From: Bilifractor sp002394235
Lineage (GTDB): Bacteria > Bacillota > Clostridia > Lachnospirales > Lachnospiraceae
Assembly: GCF_052118845.1 (NCBI RefSeq)
Contig: NZ_JBQKGJ010000005.1
Span: forward strand, 99,181 to 163,180
Length of the DNA stretch: 64,000 nucleotides
Reading direction: 5' to 3'
Positions 7,017 to 15,935 of this stretch are shown here, in pieces; position 1 is the stretch's first letter; each line of letters begins with the position of its first letter. Position numbers and translations under genes: made by a program. The notes under the pieces were generated by a model, which was not told where the DNA came from, made no database searches, and saw nothing but the letters and a program-made list of their open reading frames with translations.

Positions 7017-9155
7017 GTGCCAAATTATCTTGTGATTGTAGAGTCACCGACGAAAGTTAAGACTGTCAAAAAATTTCTCGGGAAGAATTATAATGTCCTG
7101 GCGTCGAACGGTCATGTCAGGGATTTGCCGAAAAGCAGTCTTGGCATTGACGTGGAGCATGACTTTGAACCGAAATATATTACGATCCGGGGCAAGGGAG
7201 AACTGGTTGCCTCCCTCCGCAAGGCGGCGGATAAGGCAGATAAAGTCTACCTCGCGACAGACCCTGACCGTGAGGGAGAAGCGATCTCTTGGCATCTGTC
7301 AAAGGCCCTTCGGCTGGATCCGAAGAAGATGCGCCGGATTACCTTTAATGAAATAACGAAAACGGCGGTCAAATCCTCTTTAAAGAATGCCAGGGATATC
7401 GACATGAATCTCGTGGATGAGCAGCAGGCGAGGCGGTGCCTTGACCGTATGGTAGGATATGAGATCAGTCCGCTGCTCTGGAAGAAAATCAAGCGGGGAC
7501 TGTCTGCCGGCCGTGTGCAGTCTGTCGCGCTGCGGATCATAGCAGACCGTGAGGAGGAGATCAATGCATTTATCCCGAAGGAGTATTGGACGCTGGATGC
7601 GGATTTCAAGGTCAGCGGAGAGAAGAAACCTCTGACTGCTCATTTTTATGGAGACCAGCAGGGAAAGATTGAGATATCCTCTGAGGAACAGCTTCAGGGA
7701 ATTCTGGATAGTCTGAAGGATGCGGATTATCATGTCAGTGAGCTGAAGACCTCTGAGAGAAGCCGGAAGGCACCGCTGCCCTTTACGACGAGTACGCTTC
7801 AGCAGGAAGCCTCAAAGACCTTGAACATGTCCACTTACAAGACGATGCAGATTGCCCAGCAGCTGTACGAGGGAATCGATCTGAAAAAGGGCGGTACGGT
7901 GGGATTGATTTCGTATCTGCGTACCGATTCCACCCGTATCTCGACAGAAGCGGATCAGGCGGCGAGAGAATATATCCGGGAGCAGTACGGGGAACAGTTC
8001 CTGTCGGACGGAAGCACGACGGAGAACAAGAACAAGCACGCACAGGATGCGCACGAGGCAATACGACCGACGGATATCACGAGGACGCCATCGTCTGTGA
8101 AGGAGTTCCTTTCCAGGGATCAGTTCCGTCTCTATCAGCTGATCTGGCGGAGATTTGCGGCAAGCCGGATGGCTTCTGCCCGTTACGAGACGAACACGGT
8201 GAAAATAAACGGTGGAAAGTATGTATTTCACGCGTCCTCGTCAAGGATTAAATTCGCCGGATTCATGACGGTGTACACACAGGACGATGACAAAAAGCTT
8301 GAGAATGATCATCTGAGCGGAATTACGAAGGAGAGCACGCTCTCTCTGATCAATTTCGACAGGGAACAGCATTTTACGCAGCCCCCGGCTCACTATACCG
8401 AGGCTTCTCTCGTCAAGACGCTGGAGGAGCTTGGAATCGGACGGCCGAGTACCTACGCTCCCACCATCACAACAATCATTGCACGCCATTATGTGACACG
8501 TGAGAAGAAGAACCTTTACATCACAGAGCTGGGAACAGCGGTAAATGATCTGATGAAGGAGGCGTTTCCGGGCATCGTGAATGTGGATTTTACCGCCAAC
8601 ATGGAACAGCTCCTGGACGCAATCGGAGATGGCACGATTGAGTGGAAAACGGTTGTGCGCAACTTCTGGCCGGATCTGGATGCCGCTGTGCAGAAGGCTG
8701 ATAAAGAACTGGAGAAGGTGAAGATTGAGGATGAAGTAACCGATGTCATCTGCGAGAACTGCGGACGGCACATGGTGATCAAATATGGCCCGCACGGTAA
8801 GTTCCTTGCCTGCCCTGGTTTTCCTGAATGCCGCAATACAAAACCGTATCTGGAGAAGATCGGTGTGAAGTGCCCGAAATGCGGCGGAGAGGTTCTCCTG
8901 AAGAAGACCAGAAAGGGCCGGATCTATTACGGATGCGAGCATAATCCGGACTGCGACTTCATGACATGGCAGAAGCCATCGAATATCCGCTGCCCGAAAT
9001 GTGGCGGCTATATGCTCGAAAAGGGAAGCCGGCTTGTGTGCGCAGACAAGGAATGCGGATACGTCATGCCGAGGCCAAAGCAGGAGGATCCGGATACCGC
9101 GAAGGCGGCGTCGGGAAAGCCTGAGGAGGCTGTGTCTGCTGCGGCAAGCCTTTGA
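7017..9155 (+). CDS. topA: DNA topoisomerase I
   Basis: Type IA topoisomerase that relaxes negative supercoils. GTG 7017 is used, behind GGAGGTG. The 712-residue protein starts with the TOPRIM domain (LVIVESPTKVKTVKKFLG; the acidic DPDREGE motif near residue 83). The active-site Tyr is Y300 in ISYLRTDSTR. The C-terminus carries three four-Cys zinc ribbons (CENC...CPGFPEC, CPKC...CEHNPDC, CPKC...CADKEC). This is a normal full-length Firmicutes enzyme. Its place between dprA and codY is the conserved Firmicutes order, here without the usual trmFO or hslVU between. Confidence 0.96.
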   Translation: MPNYLVIVESPTKVKTVKKFLGKNYNVLASNGHVRDLPKSSLGIDVEHDFEPKYITIRGKGELVASLRKAADKADKVYLATDPDREGEAISWHLSKALRLDPKKMRRITFNEITKTAVKSSLKNARDIDMNLVDEQQARRCLDRMVGYEISPLLWKKIKRGLSAGRVQSVALRIIADREEEINAFIPKEYWTLDADFKVSGEKKPLTAHFYGDQQGKIEISSEEQLQGILDSLKDADYHVSELKTSERSRKAPLPFTTSTLQQEASKTLNMSTYKTMQIAQQLYEGIDLKKGGTVGLISYLRTDSTRISTEADQAAREYIREQYGEQFLSDGSTTENKNKHAQDAHEAIRPTDITRTPSSVKEFLSRDQFRLYQLIWRRFAASRMASARYETNTVKINGGKYVFHASSSRIKFAGFMTVYTQDDDKKLENDHLSGITKESTLSLINFDREQHFTQPPAHYTEASLVKTLEELGIGRPSTYAPTITTIIARHYVTREKKNLYITELGTAVNDLMKEAFPGIVNVDFTANMEQLLDAIGDGTIEWKTVVRNFWPDLDAAVQKADKELEKVKIEDEVTDVICENCGRHMVIKYGPHGKFLACPGFPECRNTKPYLEKIGVKCPKCGGEVLLKKTRKGRIYYGCEHNPDCDFMTWQKPSNIRCPKCGGYMLEKGSRLVCADKECGYVMPRPKQEDPDTAKAASGKPEEAVSAAASL

Positions 9156-9459
9156 AATGACGGAGTCAGAATGACTGATCTGTAAGGATTGAGTGGAACT
9201 GACTGAGCCGGAAGGAAAGCAAACGAAGGATATAGCGGTGAAACACCGATTTTAGTGAATGATTAAGTGATTCTGTCCTCCTGTGACTGGATTCTGACGC
9301 GGATTGTCAGATATCTTTGCAGAGAGGACAGTTTTTTTCGCCTGTTTTCGTAATCTTTTTTATGAGAATTTTTGCCGACACAGGATGCGGAATCGAAGTT
9401 TCGATGAATAAATATATATATTTCAAGGGAATGCCTTGGTGTTTTAGTACATGTTTCGT
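9156..9459. other. Intergenic region after topA
   Basis: No gene is seen. A short GGTG/CACC hairpin lies near 9236-9249 (GCGGTGAAACACCGA) followed by TTTT, a weak terminator candidate for topA. The rest is AT-rich and leads into the codY control region. Confidence 0.4.
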
Positions 9460-9474
9460 AATTTTCCGAAAAGC
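9460..9474. promoter_or_regulatory. Candidate CodY operator upstream of codY
   Basis: AATTTTCCGAAAAGC agrees with the CodY consensus AATTTTCWGAAAATT at 12 of 15 positions. It lies about 60 bases upstream of the codY -35, suggesting autoregulation. Consensus from other Firmicutes is assumed to apply. Confidence 0.45.
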
Positions 9475-9532
9475 ATTCTTGTGAATCTATACAAAAATGG
9501 TCGAACATTTCGACAAAATATATGAGTTGTTA

Positions 9533-9561
9533 TTGATTTCAGAAAAAAGCTGTGCTACTAT
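9533..9561 (+). promoter_or_regulatory. Promoter of codY
   Basis: -35 TTGATT (9533-9538), 17-base spacer, -10 TACTAT (9556-9561). It leaves a leader of about 145 bases before the ATG at 9713. Confidence 0.6.
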
Positions 9562-9712
9562 TCTTCTAGTTGAATAGTAGATTCTATTTATATGTTCAAT
9601 TCTTTTTTGGTTTTATCCCGACGAAACAACATCTGCTGAATGATTTGTGTCTGTATTATATATGTTGTCGATATTGGTATGGAAACTTCTCATCGTACGA
9701 AAGGAGATTGTA

Positions 9713-10519
9713 ATGAGCGTACAGCTGCTTGACAAAACAAGAAAGATCAACAAACTGCTTCACAACAACAATTCAACGAAGGTTGTCTTCAATGACATCT
9801 GCGATGTGCTGGTGGACTGCCTCCAGTCTAATATTCTCGTCATCAGCCGGAAGGGAAAGGTCCTCGGAGTGTCAACCTGCAGCGGCGTTGATGAGATCAG
9901 CGAGCTGATCACAGATGAGGTTGGAACGCACGTGGATCCTTTATTGAATGACCGTTTTCTGAATGTCCTTTCTACGCAGGAAAATGTCAATCTGAATACC
10001 CTCGGCTTCGAGGGCGAGAAGTACGAGAACTATACCGCAATTATTAATCCGATTGAGATTGCCGGTGAGAGACTCGGAACGGTCTTCATGTACCGGTATA
10101 AACCGCAGTATGATATCGATGACATCATTGTCAGTGAGTATGGGACTACAGTCGTCGGGCTCGAGATGATGCGTTCTGTAAATGAGGAAAATGTAGAGGA
10201 GAATCGCAAGATCCAGGTGGTGAAATCTGCGTTCAGCACACTGTCCTTCTCTGAACTGGAGGCGATTATCCATATCTTTGATGAACTCGATGGCACAGAG
10301 GGAATCCTTGTCGCAAGCAAAATCGCGGACCGCGTCGGAATCACACGATCTGTTATTGTCAACGCGCTTCGTAAATTTGAGAGCGCCGGCGTCATTGAAT
10401 CAAGATCAAGCGGAATGAAAGGCACCTACATCAAGGTGCTGAACGATTATATATTCGACGAACTGGCTGAGATTAAAGAAAAGAGAACGCAGGAAAACGC
10501 CAAAAAGGCCAAGGCCTGA
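9713..10519 (+). CDS. codY: GTP- and branched-chain-amino-acid-sensing repressor CodY
   Basis: ATG 9713 follows AAAGGAG; an upstream in-frame start lacks a ribosome site and the conserved N-terminus MSVQLLDKTRKINKLL. The 268-residue protein has the N-terminal GAF domain (about 1-160) that binds isoleucine-type ligands in family members, then the C-terminal winged helix (ASKIADRVGITRSVIVNAL, then KFESAGVIESRSSGMKGTYI) that contacts DNA. CodY represses amino-acid uptake, biosynthesis and competence genes when nutrients are rich. It has its own promoter and a nearby CodY-like box. A strong terminator ends the gene. Confidence 0.95.
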   Translation: MSVQLLDKTRKINKLLHNNNSTKVVFNDICDVLVDCLQSNILVISRKGKVLGVSTCSGVDEISELITDEVGTHVDPLLNDRFLNVLSTQENVNLNTLGFEGEKYENYTAIINPIEIAGERLGTVFMYRYKPQYDIDDIIVSEYGTTVVGLEMMRSVNEENVEENRKIQVVKSAFSTLSFSELEAIIHIFDELDGTEGILVASKIADRVGITRSVIVNALRKFESAGVIESRSSGMKGTYIKVLNDYIFDELAEIKEKRTQENAKKAKA

Positions 10520-10670
10520 TTGATTCGTCTGCCGGAGAGACGGAAGTCTGCATACGGCGTGAAGAGGCGGGACATATTCGGGAATAGCAGCTGGAAATGG
10601 ACTTTACTAGATATAATCGGACGGAACAGGAACTCTCACGAAACAGGCCTCATTACATAATGAAAGAATA

Positions 10671-10713
10671 CACGAAAAATACCGCGGCATACAGAGCCGC
10701 GGTATTTTTCGTG
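10671..10713. terminator. Strong bidirectional terminator after codY
   Basis: An 18-bp perfect stem: CACGAAAAATACCGCGGC pairs with GCCGCGGTATTTTTCGTG over a 7-base loop. The A-rich and T-rich ends of the stem give a U-tract in both directions. Confidence 0.85.
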
Positions 10714-10730
10714 CAAGAATGATTTTGGTG

Positions 10731-10862
10731 AGGAAACAAACCGGGTTCTGTTTCGCTGAGATCAGGAAGCAGACCGGATCCTGTTTCGCTAAGATCAGGA
10801 AGCAGACCGGATCCTGTTTCGCTGAAATCGGGAAGCAGACCGGATCGTTTTTTGTTGAAATC
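10731..10862. repeat. Four 33-bp tandem repeats between codY and groES
   Basis: Units at 10731, 10764, 10797 and 10830 share the core AAGCAGACCGGATCCTGTTT. The period is 11 codons and both strands stay open through it (one reading gives RKQTGSCFAEI), but no ribosome site precedes an ATG on either strand and the region lies after a strong terminator. I treat it as non-coding. Confidence 0.85.
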
Positions 10863-10955
10863 GGATTTGAAATAAAAAACAGTAAATTAGTGAGAAAATA
10901 GGAGAAATATGAAGAAATAACGAGCAATAACGAGATACAGTGTTATAAAACCGAT

Positions 10956-10984
10956 TTGCGAAATAGAGCTTTTGAAACTATTAT
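10956..10984 (+). promoter_or_regulatory. Promoter of groESL
   Basis: -35 TTGCGA (10956-10961), 17-base spacer, -10 TATTAT (10979-10984), placed just upstream of the CIRCE operator, the standard arrangement for HrcA control. Confidence 0.7.
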
Positions 10985-10996
10985 TAATATCGTTGA

Positions 10997-11023
10997 GTAG
11001 CACTCAAAGGTAATGAGTGCTAA
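10997..11023. promoter_or_regulatory. CIRCE operator (HrcA binding site)
   Basis: GTAGCACTC (10997-11005), 9-base spacer, GAGTGCTAA (11015-11023). It matches the CIRCE consensus TTAGCACTC-N9-GAGTGCTAA with a single first-arm mismatch. HrcA binding here represses groESL until heat stress. Confidence 0.93.
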
Positions 11024-11075
11024 TAAACATAAGAATTAGTGAAAGATTGAAATCCATATAAGGAGGCTGAAGATT

Positions 11076-11351
11076 ATGAAGTTAGTTCCACTTGGTGACA
11101 GAGTTGTACTGAAACAGGTTGAAGCAGAGGAGAAGACAAAATCCGGTATTATTCTTACATCTGCAGCGCAGGAGAAGCCGCAGGAGGCAACTGTAATTGC
11201 GGTAGGACCAGGAACCGATAAAGTAAAGATGGAAGTAAAGCCGGGCGACAAGGTTATTTTTGCTCAGTATGCAGGAACTCATTTTAAGGCTGACGGCGAG
11301 GAATATATCGTATCAAAGCAGGAAGATATTCTCGCGATTATTGAGGATTAA
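11076..11351 (+). CDS. groES: Co-chaperonin GroES
   Basis: A 91-residue co-chaperonin (usual length about 95) that caps GroEL. It starts KLVPLGDRVVLKQVEAEEKT, has the mobile loop region TKSGIILTSAAQEKPQ, the central VGPG and ends DILAIIED, all typical. AGGAGG lies 10 bases before ATG 11076. It leads the groES-groEL operon downstream of a CIRCE element. Confidence 0.97.
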   Translation: MKLVPLGDRVVLKQVEAEEKTKSGIILTSAAQEKPQEATVIAVGPGTDKVKMEVKPGDKVIFAQYAGTHFKADGEEYIVSKQEDILAIIED

Positions 11352-11547
11352 TACGGAAACCGATTATCAGGAATACTGAAGTCTGAGACGACAGCCGGTT
11401 ATCGGATGACTGACGACGGATACGAAAATCGGCTGTGAAACAGATAATTATGTGGAATTATACTTGAATCAGTGTCTGCCGGAAACGGGTAATTAAAAAA
11501 TCCCGGACAGACAGATAGAGAACAGGAATATACAGGAGGAATGTACA

Positions 11548-13173
11548 ATGGCTAAGGAAATTAAATACGGCGCAGATGCCAGAACCGCTCTTCAGGCTGG
11601 CGTAGATAAGCTTGCAAATACAGTTAAGGTGACTCTGGGACCGAAGGGACGTAATGTTGTTCTGGATAAATCCTATGGCGCACCGACCATTACAAATGAT
11701 GGCGTTACGATCGCTAAGGAAATCGAGCTTGAGGATGGCTTTGAAAACATGGGCGCTCAGCTTATTCGTGAGGTTGCATCCAAGACAAATGATGTTGCCG
11801 GCGATGGCACCACAACCGCTACCGTACTTGCGCAGGCAATGGTAAATGAGGGAATGAAGAACCTGGCTGCAGGTGCTAACCCGATCGTTCTCAGAAAAGG
11901 CATGAAGAAGGCTACAGACAAGACGGTAGACCTGATCAAGGAGATGAGCGAGAAGGTTACCAGCAAAAAGCAGATTGCGAGAGTAGCCGCTGTTTCATCC
12001 GGAGATGAAGCCGTTGGCAATATGGTTGCAGATGCGATGGAGTCCGTAACAAATGATGGCGTCATCACCATCGAGGAATCCAAGACAATGCAGACAGAGC
12101 TTGACCTTGTAAAAGGTATGCAGTTTGACAGAGGATATGTTTCCGCATATCTTGCAACGGACATGGAGAAAATGGAGGCAGATCTGGACAGCCCGTATAT
12201 CCTGATCACAGACAAGAAGATCGGCAACATTCAGGATATCCTTCCGCTTCTTGAGAAAATCGTTCAGTCCAGCGCAAGCCTTCTGATCATCGCTGAGGAT
12301 GTTGAGGGCGAGGCGCTGTCCACATTGATTGTCAACAAGCTCCGCGGAACCTTCAAGGTATGTGCGGTGAAGGCACCGGGCTATGGCGACAGAAGAAAAG
12401 AGATGCTTCAGGATATCGCAATCCTGACCGGCGGACAGGTTATCTCCTCTGACCTCGGCATCGAGCTCAAGGATGCTACCATGGATATGCTCGGAAAGGC
12501 AAAAACTGTTCAGGTTAAGAAGGAAACCACAACCATCGTCGACGGCGCCGGCGACAAGGAAGCAATCAAGAACCGTATTGCTCAGATTAAGGCTCAGATT
12601 GCCGAGACAAAATCTGATTTCGACCGCGAGAAGCTTCAGGAGAGGCTTGCAAAGCTGGCTGGCGGCGTAGCGGTTATTCGTGTCGGTGCTGCTACTGAGA
12701 CTGAGATGAAGGAAGCAAAGCTCCGCATGGAGGATGCTCTGAACGCTACAAGAGCAGCTGTGGAAGAGGGCGTTATCGCCGGAGGCGGTTCTGCTTATGT
12801 ACACGCATCCAAGGAACTGGCAAAGTTTGTTGATACCCTTGAGGGCGATGAGAAGACAGGCGCAAAGATTGTCATGAAGGCACTTGAAGCACCTCTGGCA
12901 ACAATTGCTGCAAACGCAGGACTTGAGGGCGCAGTGATCATCGACAAGGTAAGAGAGTCCAAGGTAGGCGTTGGATTTGATGCTTACAATGAAGAGTATG
13001 TAGATATGATCGAGGCAGGTATCCTGGATCCGGCTAAGGTTACTAGAAGCGCTCTGCAGAACGCTACATCCGTTGCATCGTCTCTGCTTACTACTGAGGC
13101 TGCTGTATCTACAATTAAAGAGCCGGCTCCGGCTGCTCCGGCAGGCGGAAATCCGGGAATGGGCATGATGTAA
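11548..13173 (+). CDS. groEL: Chaperonin GroEL
   Basis: A 541-residue 60-kDa chaperonin that folds proteins in a double-ring chamber with GroES. Family blocks are intact: KEIKYGADARTALQAGVDKL, the nucleotide loop DGTTTATVLAQ, the signature AAVEEGVIAGGGSAYVHA, and the C-terminal GGM tail GGNPGMGMM. The gap to groES is 196 bases without an obvious terminator, so the two genes are probably one transcript. Only one groEL is in the window. Confidence 0.98.
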   Translation: MAKEIKYGADARTALQAGVDKLANTVKVTLGPKGRNVVLDKSYGAPTITNDGVTIAKEIELEDGFENMGAQLIREVASKTNDVAGDGTTTATVLAQAMVNEGMKNLAAGANPIVLRKGMKKATDKTVDLIKEMSEKVTSKKQIARVAAVSSGDEAVGNMVADAMESVTNDGVITIEESKTMQTELDLVKGMQFDRGYVSAYLATDMEKMEADLDSPYILITDKKIGNIQDILPLLEKIVQSSASLLIIAEDVEGEALSTLIVNKLRGTFKVCAVKAPGYGDRRKEMLQDIAILTGGQVISSDLGIELKDATMDMLGKAKTVQVKKETTTIVDGAGDKEAIKNRIAQIKAQIAETKSDFDREKLQERLAKLAGGVAVIRVGAATETEMKEAKLRMEDALNATRAAVEEGVIAGGGSAYVHASKELAKFVDTLEGDEKTGAKIVMKALEAPLATIAANAGLEGAVIIDKVRESKVGVGFDAYNEEYVDMIEAGILDPAKVTRSALQNATSVASSLLTTEAAVSTIKEPAPAAPAGGNPGMGMM

Positions 13174-13220
13174 TCCTGTCCACCGGAATCTGAATAACGG
13201 GATGATATAAATGAAAAATG

Positions 13221-13262
13221 CCGCCGCACGTTTCGCGTAAACGAAAGTGCGGCGGTTTTTTT
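13221..13262 (+). terminator. Rho-independent terminator of groESL
   Basis: CCGCCGCACGTTTCG pairs with CGAAAGTGCGGCGG (13221-13255) followed by seven T residues. The last T residues form the first bases of repeat copy A2. Confidence 0.88.
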
Positions 13263-13355
13263 ACGCGAACAGTGAGCCGCAGCCGAATGCGAAGTATTCG
13301 TGTGCGGCGAGCGTCGCGATAGCGAGATAAAACTCGCGCAGCGTGTTTTATCTCG
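13260..13355. repeat. Family A 96-bp repeat, copy A2
   Basis: Full-length copy, nearly identical to A1 over 96 bp and with both hairpins intact. Its TTTACGCG start is fused to the groEL terminator U-tract. Confidence 0.9.
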
Positions 13356-13360
13356 CTATG

Positions 13361-13385
13361 ACGAGGGGGAAAATCACCCCCTCGT
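13361..13385 (-). terminator. Hairpin after the CdaR-like regulator gene
   Basis: ACGAGGGGG pairs with CCCCCTCGT over a 7-base loop (13361-13385), 31 bases beyond the stop of the minus-strand gene. No long U-tract follows, so termination is likely but weak. Confidence 0.5.
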
Positions 13386-13415
13386 GTTCGATCGGGTTAT
13401 TGGCTTTTTTTCGCG

Positions 13416-14483
13416 TTATTTCTGCGTATTCTTCAGATAGTTATTGACCATCATGGCAATTTTAAAGGTCATCGCCTCATCAAAACGACGGATATCGAGG
13501 CCGGTCGTTTTCTGGAGTTTTTCAATGCGGTACACAAGGGTGTTGCGGTGGATATAGAGCTGACGCGCAGTCTCCGAGATGTTAAGGTTATTGTCAAAGA
13601 ACTGCCGGATTGTTGTCAGGGTTTCTTCATCAAGCTCTGCAAAAACATCATGATCAAAGGTTTCGCGAAGAAACAGCTCGCAGAGGGAGTGAGGAAGCTG
13701 GAAGATCAGCCGTCCGATGCCGAGATTGCCGTAGGAGATCACATGAAGATCCGGGTAGAAGATTCGTCCCACATCGATAGCAAGCTGTGCCTCCTTATAG
13801 GACTGCGACAGGTGATCGAGGAGGTTGGTGGGAAGGCCGTAGGCAACCCTTACCTGAATCATCGCCTCGGCGTTCAGCATGTCAGAAAGCGTATGTGCGG
13901 TCTTTGCGGCGTCATCCGGACCTGTGATTTCGGAAACGACTGCTATATGGGTGGCATCGACAATGGTCAGGAATTCGTTGCCGGTGGAGGCGTACATGGC
14001 CTTCAGCGTCTGGAGGGCAAGATCCGTGTCCTTCTCGCTTGTCTCAGTCAGATATACAATCCGGTTCACATCTTCGCGGATTTTCAGCTTTTTTGCCTCG
14101 GAATGAATATCAGGGGCAAGCAGATTATCAAGAAGAACATTCTGTATGAAGTGATTTCTATCCATCCGCTCATGTGAAAAAGAAAGAAGATTCTGTAATT
14201 CGCTGACCGCGATTCTGCCGGTGATTTCCGGGCTCTGCCCTCCCGCCGCAGCAAGATAGTACACGGGCATATCATCGTCATAGACCTTCAGGTAGGTGGT
14301 GCCGCCGATTGTCATGCTGTCTGCGGCTGAACGGATCAGTTCACGGACGGAAGTGTCCTCCTCTTCACCGGAAGCTGTATCTCCGGTGATTCTGCTTCCG
14401 TTTTTGCCATAAAGTGTGAGTTCGGTTCCGGTAATATCTTGAAGCTGCTGTATGGCTTTGCTTAAAATTCTACTGTTAATCAT
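13416..14483 (-). CDS. PucR/CdaR-family transcriptional regulator
   Basis: A 355-residue cytoplasmic regulator. The C-terminus is the PucR helix-turn-helix (TIRQFFDNNLNISETARQL, then YIHRNTLVYRIEKLQKTTGL), characteristic of the CdaR sugar-diacid regulator family. A GGDEF-like middle region (about 130-270) and an N-terminal putative ligand-sensing domain precede it. It lies downstream of a UgpC/MsmK-type ATPase gene on the same strand, separated by a terminator, so it is probably expressed separately. A role in carbohydrate uptake control is inferred from this placement. It is unrelated to the c-di-AMP protein also named CdaR. Confidence 0.82.
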   Translation of the reverse strand: MINSRILSKAIQQLQDITGTELTLYGKNGSRITGDTASGEEEDTSVRELIRSAADSMTIGGTTYLKVYDDDMPVYYLAAAGGQSPEITGRIAVSELQNLLSFSHERMDRNHFIQNVLLDNLLAPDIHSEAKKLKIREDVNRIVYLTETSEKDTDLALQTLKAMYASTGNEFLTIVDATHIAVVSEITGPDDAAKTAHTLSDMLNAEAMIQVRVAYGLPTNLLDHLSQSYKEAQLAIDVGRIFYPDLHVISYGNLGIGRLIFQLPHSLCELFLRETFDHDVFAELDEETLTTIRQFFDNNLNISETARQLYIHRNTLVYRIEKLQKTTGLDIRRFDEAMTFKIAMMVNNYLKNTQK

Positions 14484-14752
14484 AAAGACCCCTTCTCGTG
14501 AAATGCAATCCTTTGAGATTCAATTTAAGTGATTCTATTTAAAATTTTATTGAAGATTCTATTATCCGTTCTATTCTCAGATTCGCTTGGATTTTATTAT
14601 GACGATTTATCAAATCCTGTTCATTGCCTCCGGTTTCGCACAGAGCTTCAGAGACCGGAAGACTTCTGTATACTGTTTATTTTAGAATAATAACTTTTTC
14701 GAATCAAGTAGATGAACGGTATGTCAGACAGAAAAAATCCCTGCAGCTGCAA
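14484..14752. other. Regulatory gap between the CdaR-like gene and ugpC
   Basis: No gene is seen. AT-rich, with GATTCTATT repeated near 14531 and 14555 and a third partial copy near 14569. This should contain the minus-strand promoter of the regulator gene, and the repeats could be operators; I cannot place the -35/-10 confidently. Confidence 0.35.
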
Positions 14753-14789
14753 AAGAAAGCACTCCGCAGAGGTGAATCTGCGGAGTGCT
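14753..14789 (-). terminator. Rho-independent terminator of ugpC
   Basis: AGCACTCCGCAGA (14758-14770) and TCTGCGGAGTGCT (14777-14789) form a perfect 13-bp stem. Read on the minus strand it is followed by TTTCTTTT. Confidence 0.85.
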
Positions 14790-14822
14790 CTTGTGTCAGA
14801 TATTCTGATCAGTAATATGGAA

Positions 14823-15935
14823 TCAATGAACGATGGCAAGTTCGGTCTCTTTGTCGAATACATGAAGCTTTTCCATGTCGATCGCAAATTTAACCTCAGA
14901 ACCTGTTCTCGCCGGTGTCTTCGGATTTACACGAGCCGTCATAGCTGTGTTGTCATAATCGAAGTACAGGAATACTTCCGCGCCGAGAAGCTCATATACG
15001 TTGATCTTTGCGGAGAATACTTCACCCGGATTCTTTGCGATGACTTCCGGATCGTCAGACAGATGCTCAGGACGGATACCTGCAACAACGGTCTTTCCTA
15101 CGTAGCCTTTCTCCTTGAGGACTTTGCCCTTCTTCTCCGGAAGAGTAAATCTCTGACCTGCGAAATTCAGCTGGATAGTTCCGGCCTTCTCCTCGACAAC
15201 TGCATCAAGGAAGTTCATCTGCGGAGAACCGATGAATCCGGCAACAAAGAGATTGCAAGGCTCATCGTAGAGAACCTGAGGAGTATCAACCTGCTGAACG
15301 ACGCCTTCCTTCATAACAACGATTCTGGTACCAAGGGTCATAGCCTCGGTCTGGTCATGGGTTACATAGATGATGGTTGCGCCCAGTCTGTCGTGCAGCT
15401 TTGCAATCTCGGTTCTCATCTGAACACGGAGCTTTGCATCCAGGTTGGAGAGCGGCTCATCCATCAGGAAGACACGGGGATTACGAACGATAGCACGTCC
15501 CATGGCTACACGCTGTCTCTGACCACCGGACAGAGCCTTCGGCTTACGGTCCAGCAGATGCTCCAGATCAAGGATCTTGGCTGCGTCTCTGACCTTCTTG
15601 TCGATCTCATCCTTCGGAACCTTACGAAGCTTAAGTCCGAAAGCCATGTTGTCGTAAACGGTCATATGCGGATAGAGAGCATAGTTCTGGAAAACCATGG
15701 CGATATCGCGGTCCTTCGGATCTACATCGTTCATGACCTTGTCGCCGATTTTCAATGTGCCGGAGGTGATGTCCTCAAGGCCGGCGATCATACGAAGGGT
15801 AGTGGATTTTCCGCATCCAGAAGGTCCTACAAAAATGATGAATTCCTTATCTGCGATATCAAGATTGAAATCCTTAACAGCTTCAAAGCCGTTGGGATAC
15901 TTTTTTCCGATGTGCTCCAGACTCAAACTAGACAT
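14823..15935 (-). CDS. ugpC: Sugar ABC transporter ATP-binding protein (UgpC/MsmK type)
   Basis: A 370-residue ATPase that powers carbohydrate ABC importers at the membrane. It has Walker A GPSGCGKST, the Q-loop in ALYPHMTVYDNMAFG, the ABC signature LSGGQRQRVAMGRAI, Walker B VFLMDEPLSNLD and the switch His in IYVTHDQTEAM. The extra C-terminal OB-type (TOBE/MalK) domain ends RVNPKTPARTGSEVKFAIDM. AGGAGG precedes the ATG at 15935. No permease or binding-protein genes are adjacent, fitting a shared ATPase that serves several sugar transporters. A CRE-like sequence upstream (AACCGTTCACA on the minus strand, about 16065-16075) is suggestive only. Confidence 0.92.
   Translation of the reverse strand: MSSLSLEHIGKKYPNGFEAVKDFNLDIADKEFIIFVGPSGCGKSTTLRMIAGLEDITSGTLKIGDKVMNDVDPKDRDIAMVFQNYALYPHMTVYDNMAFGLKLRKVPKDEIDKKVRDAAKILDLEHLLDRKPKALSGGQRQRVAMGRAIVRNPRVFLMDEPLSNLDAKLRVQMRTEIAKLHDRLGATIIYVTHDQTEAMTLGTRIVVMKEGVVQQVDTPQVLYDEPCNLFVAGFIGSPQMNFLDAVVEEKAGTIQLNFAGQRFTLPEKKGKVLKEKGYVGKTVVAGIRPEHLSDDPEVIAKNPGEVFSAKINVYELLGAEVFLYFDYDNTAMTARVNPKTPARTGSEVKFAIDMEKLHVFDKETELAIVH

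Noticed and set aside
10719..10901. 60-codon frame translating the 33-bp repeats (RKQTGSCFAEI units)
   Set aside because: No ribosome site, sits right after a strong terminator hairpin, and the opposite strand is equally open because the period is divisible by three.
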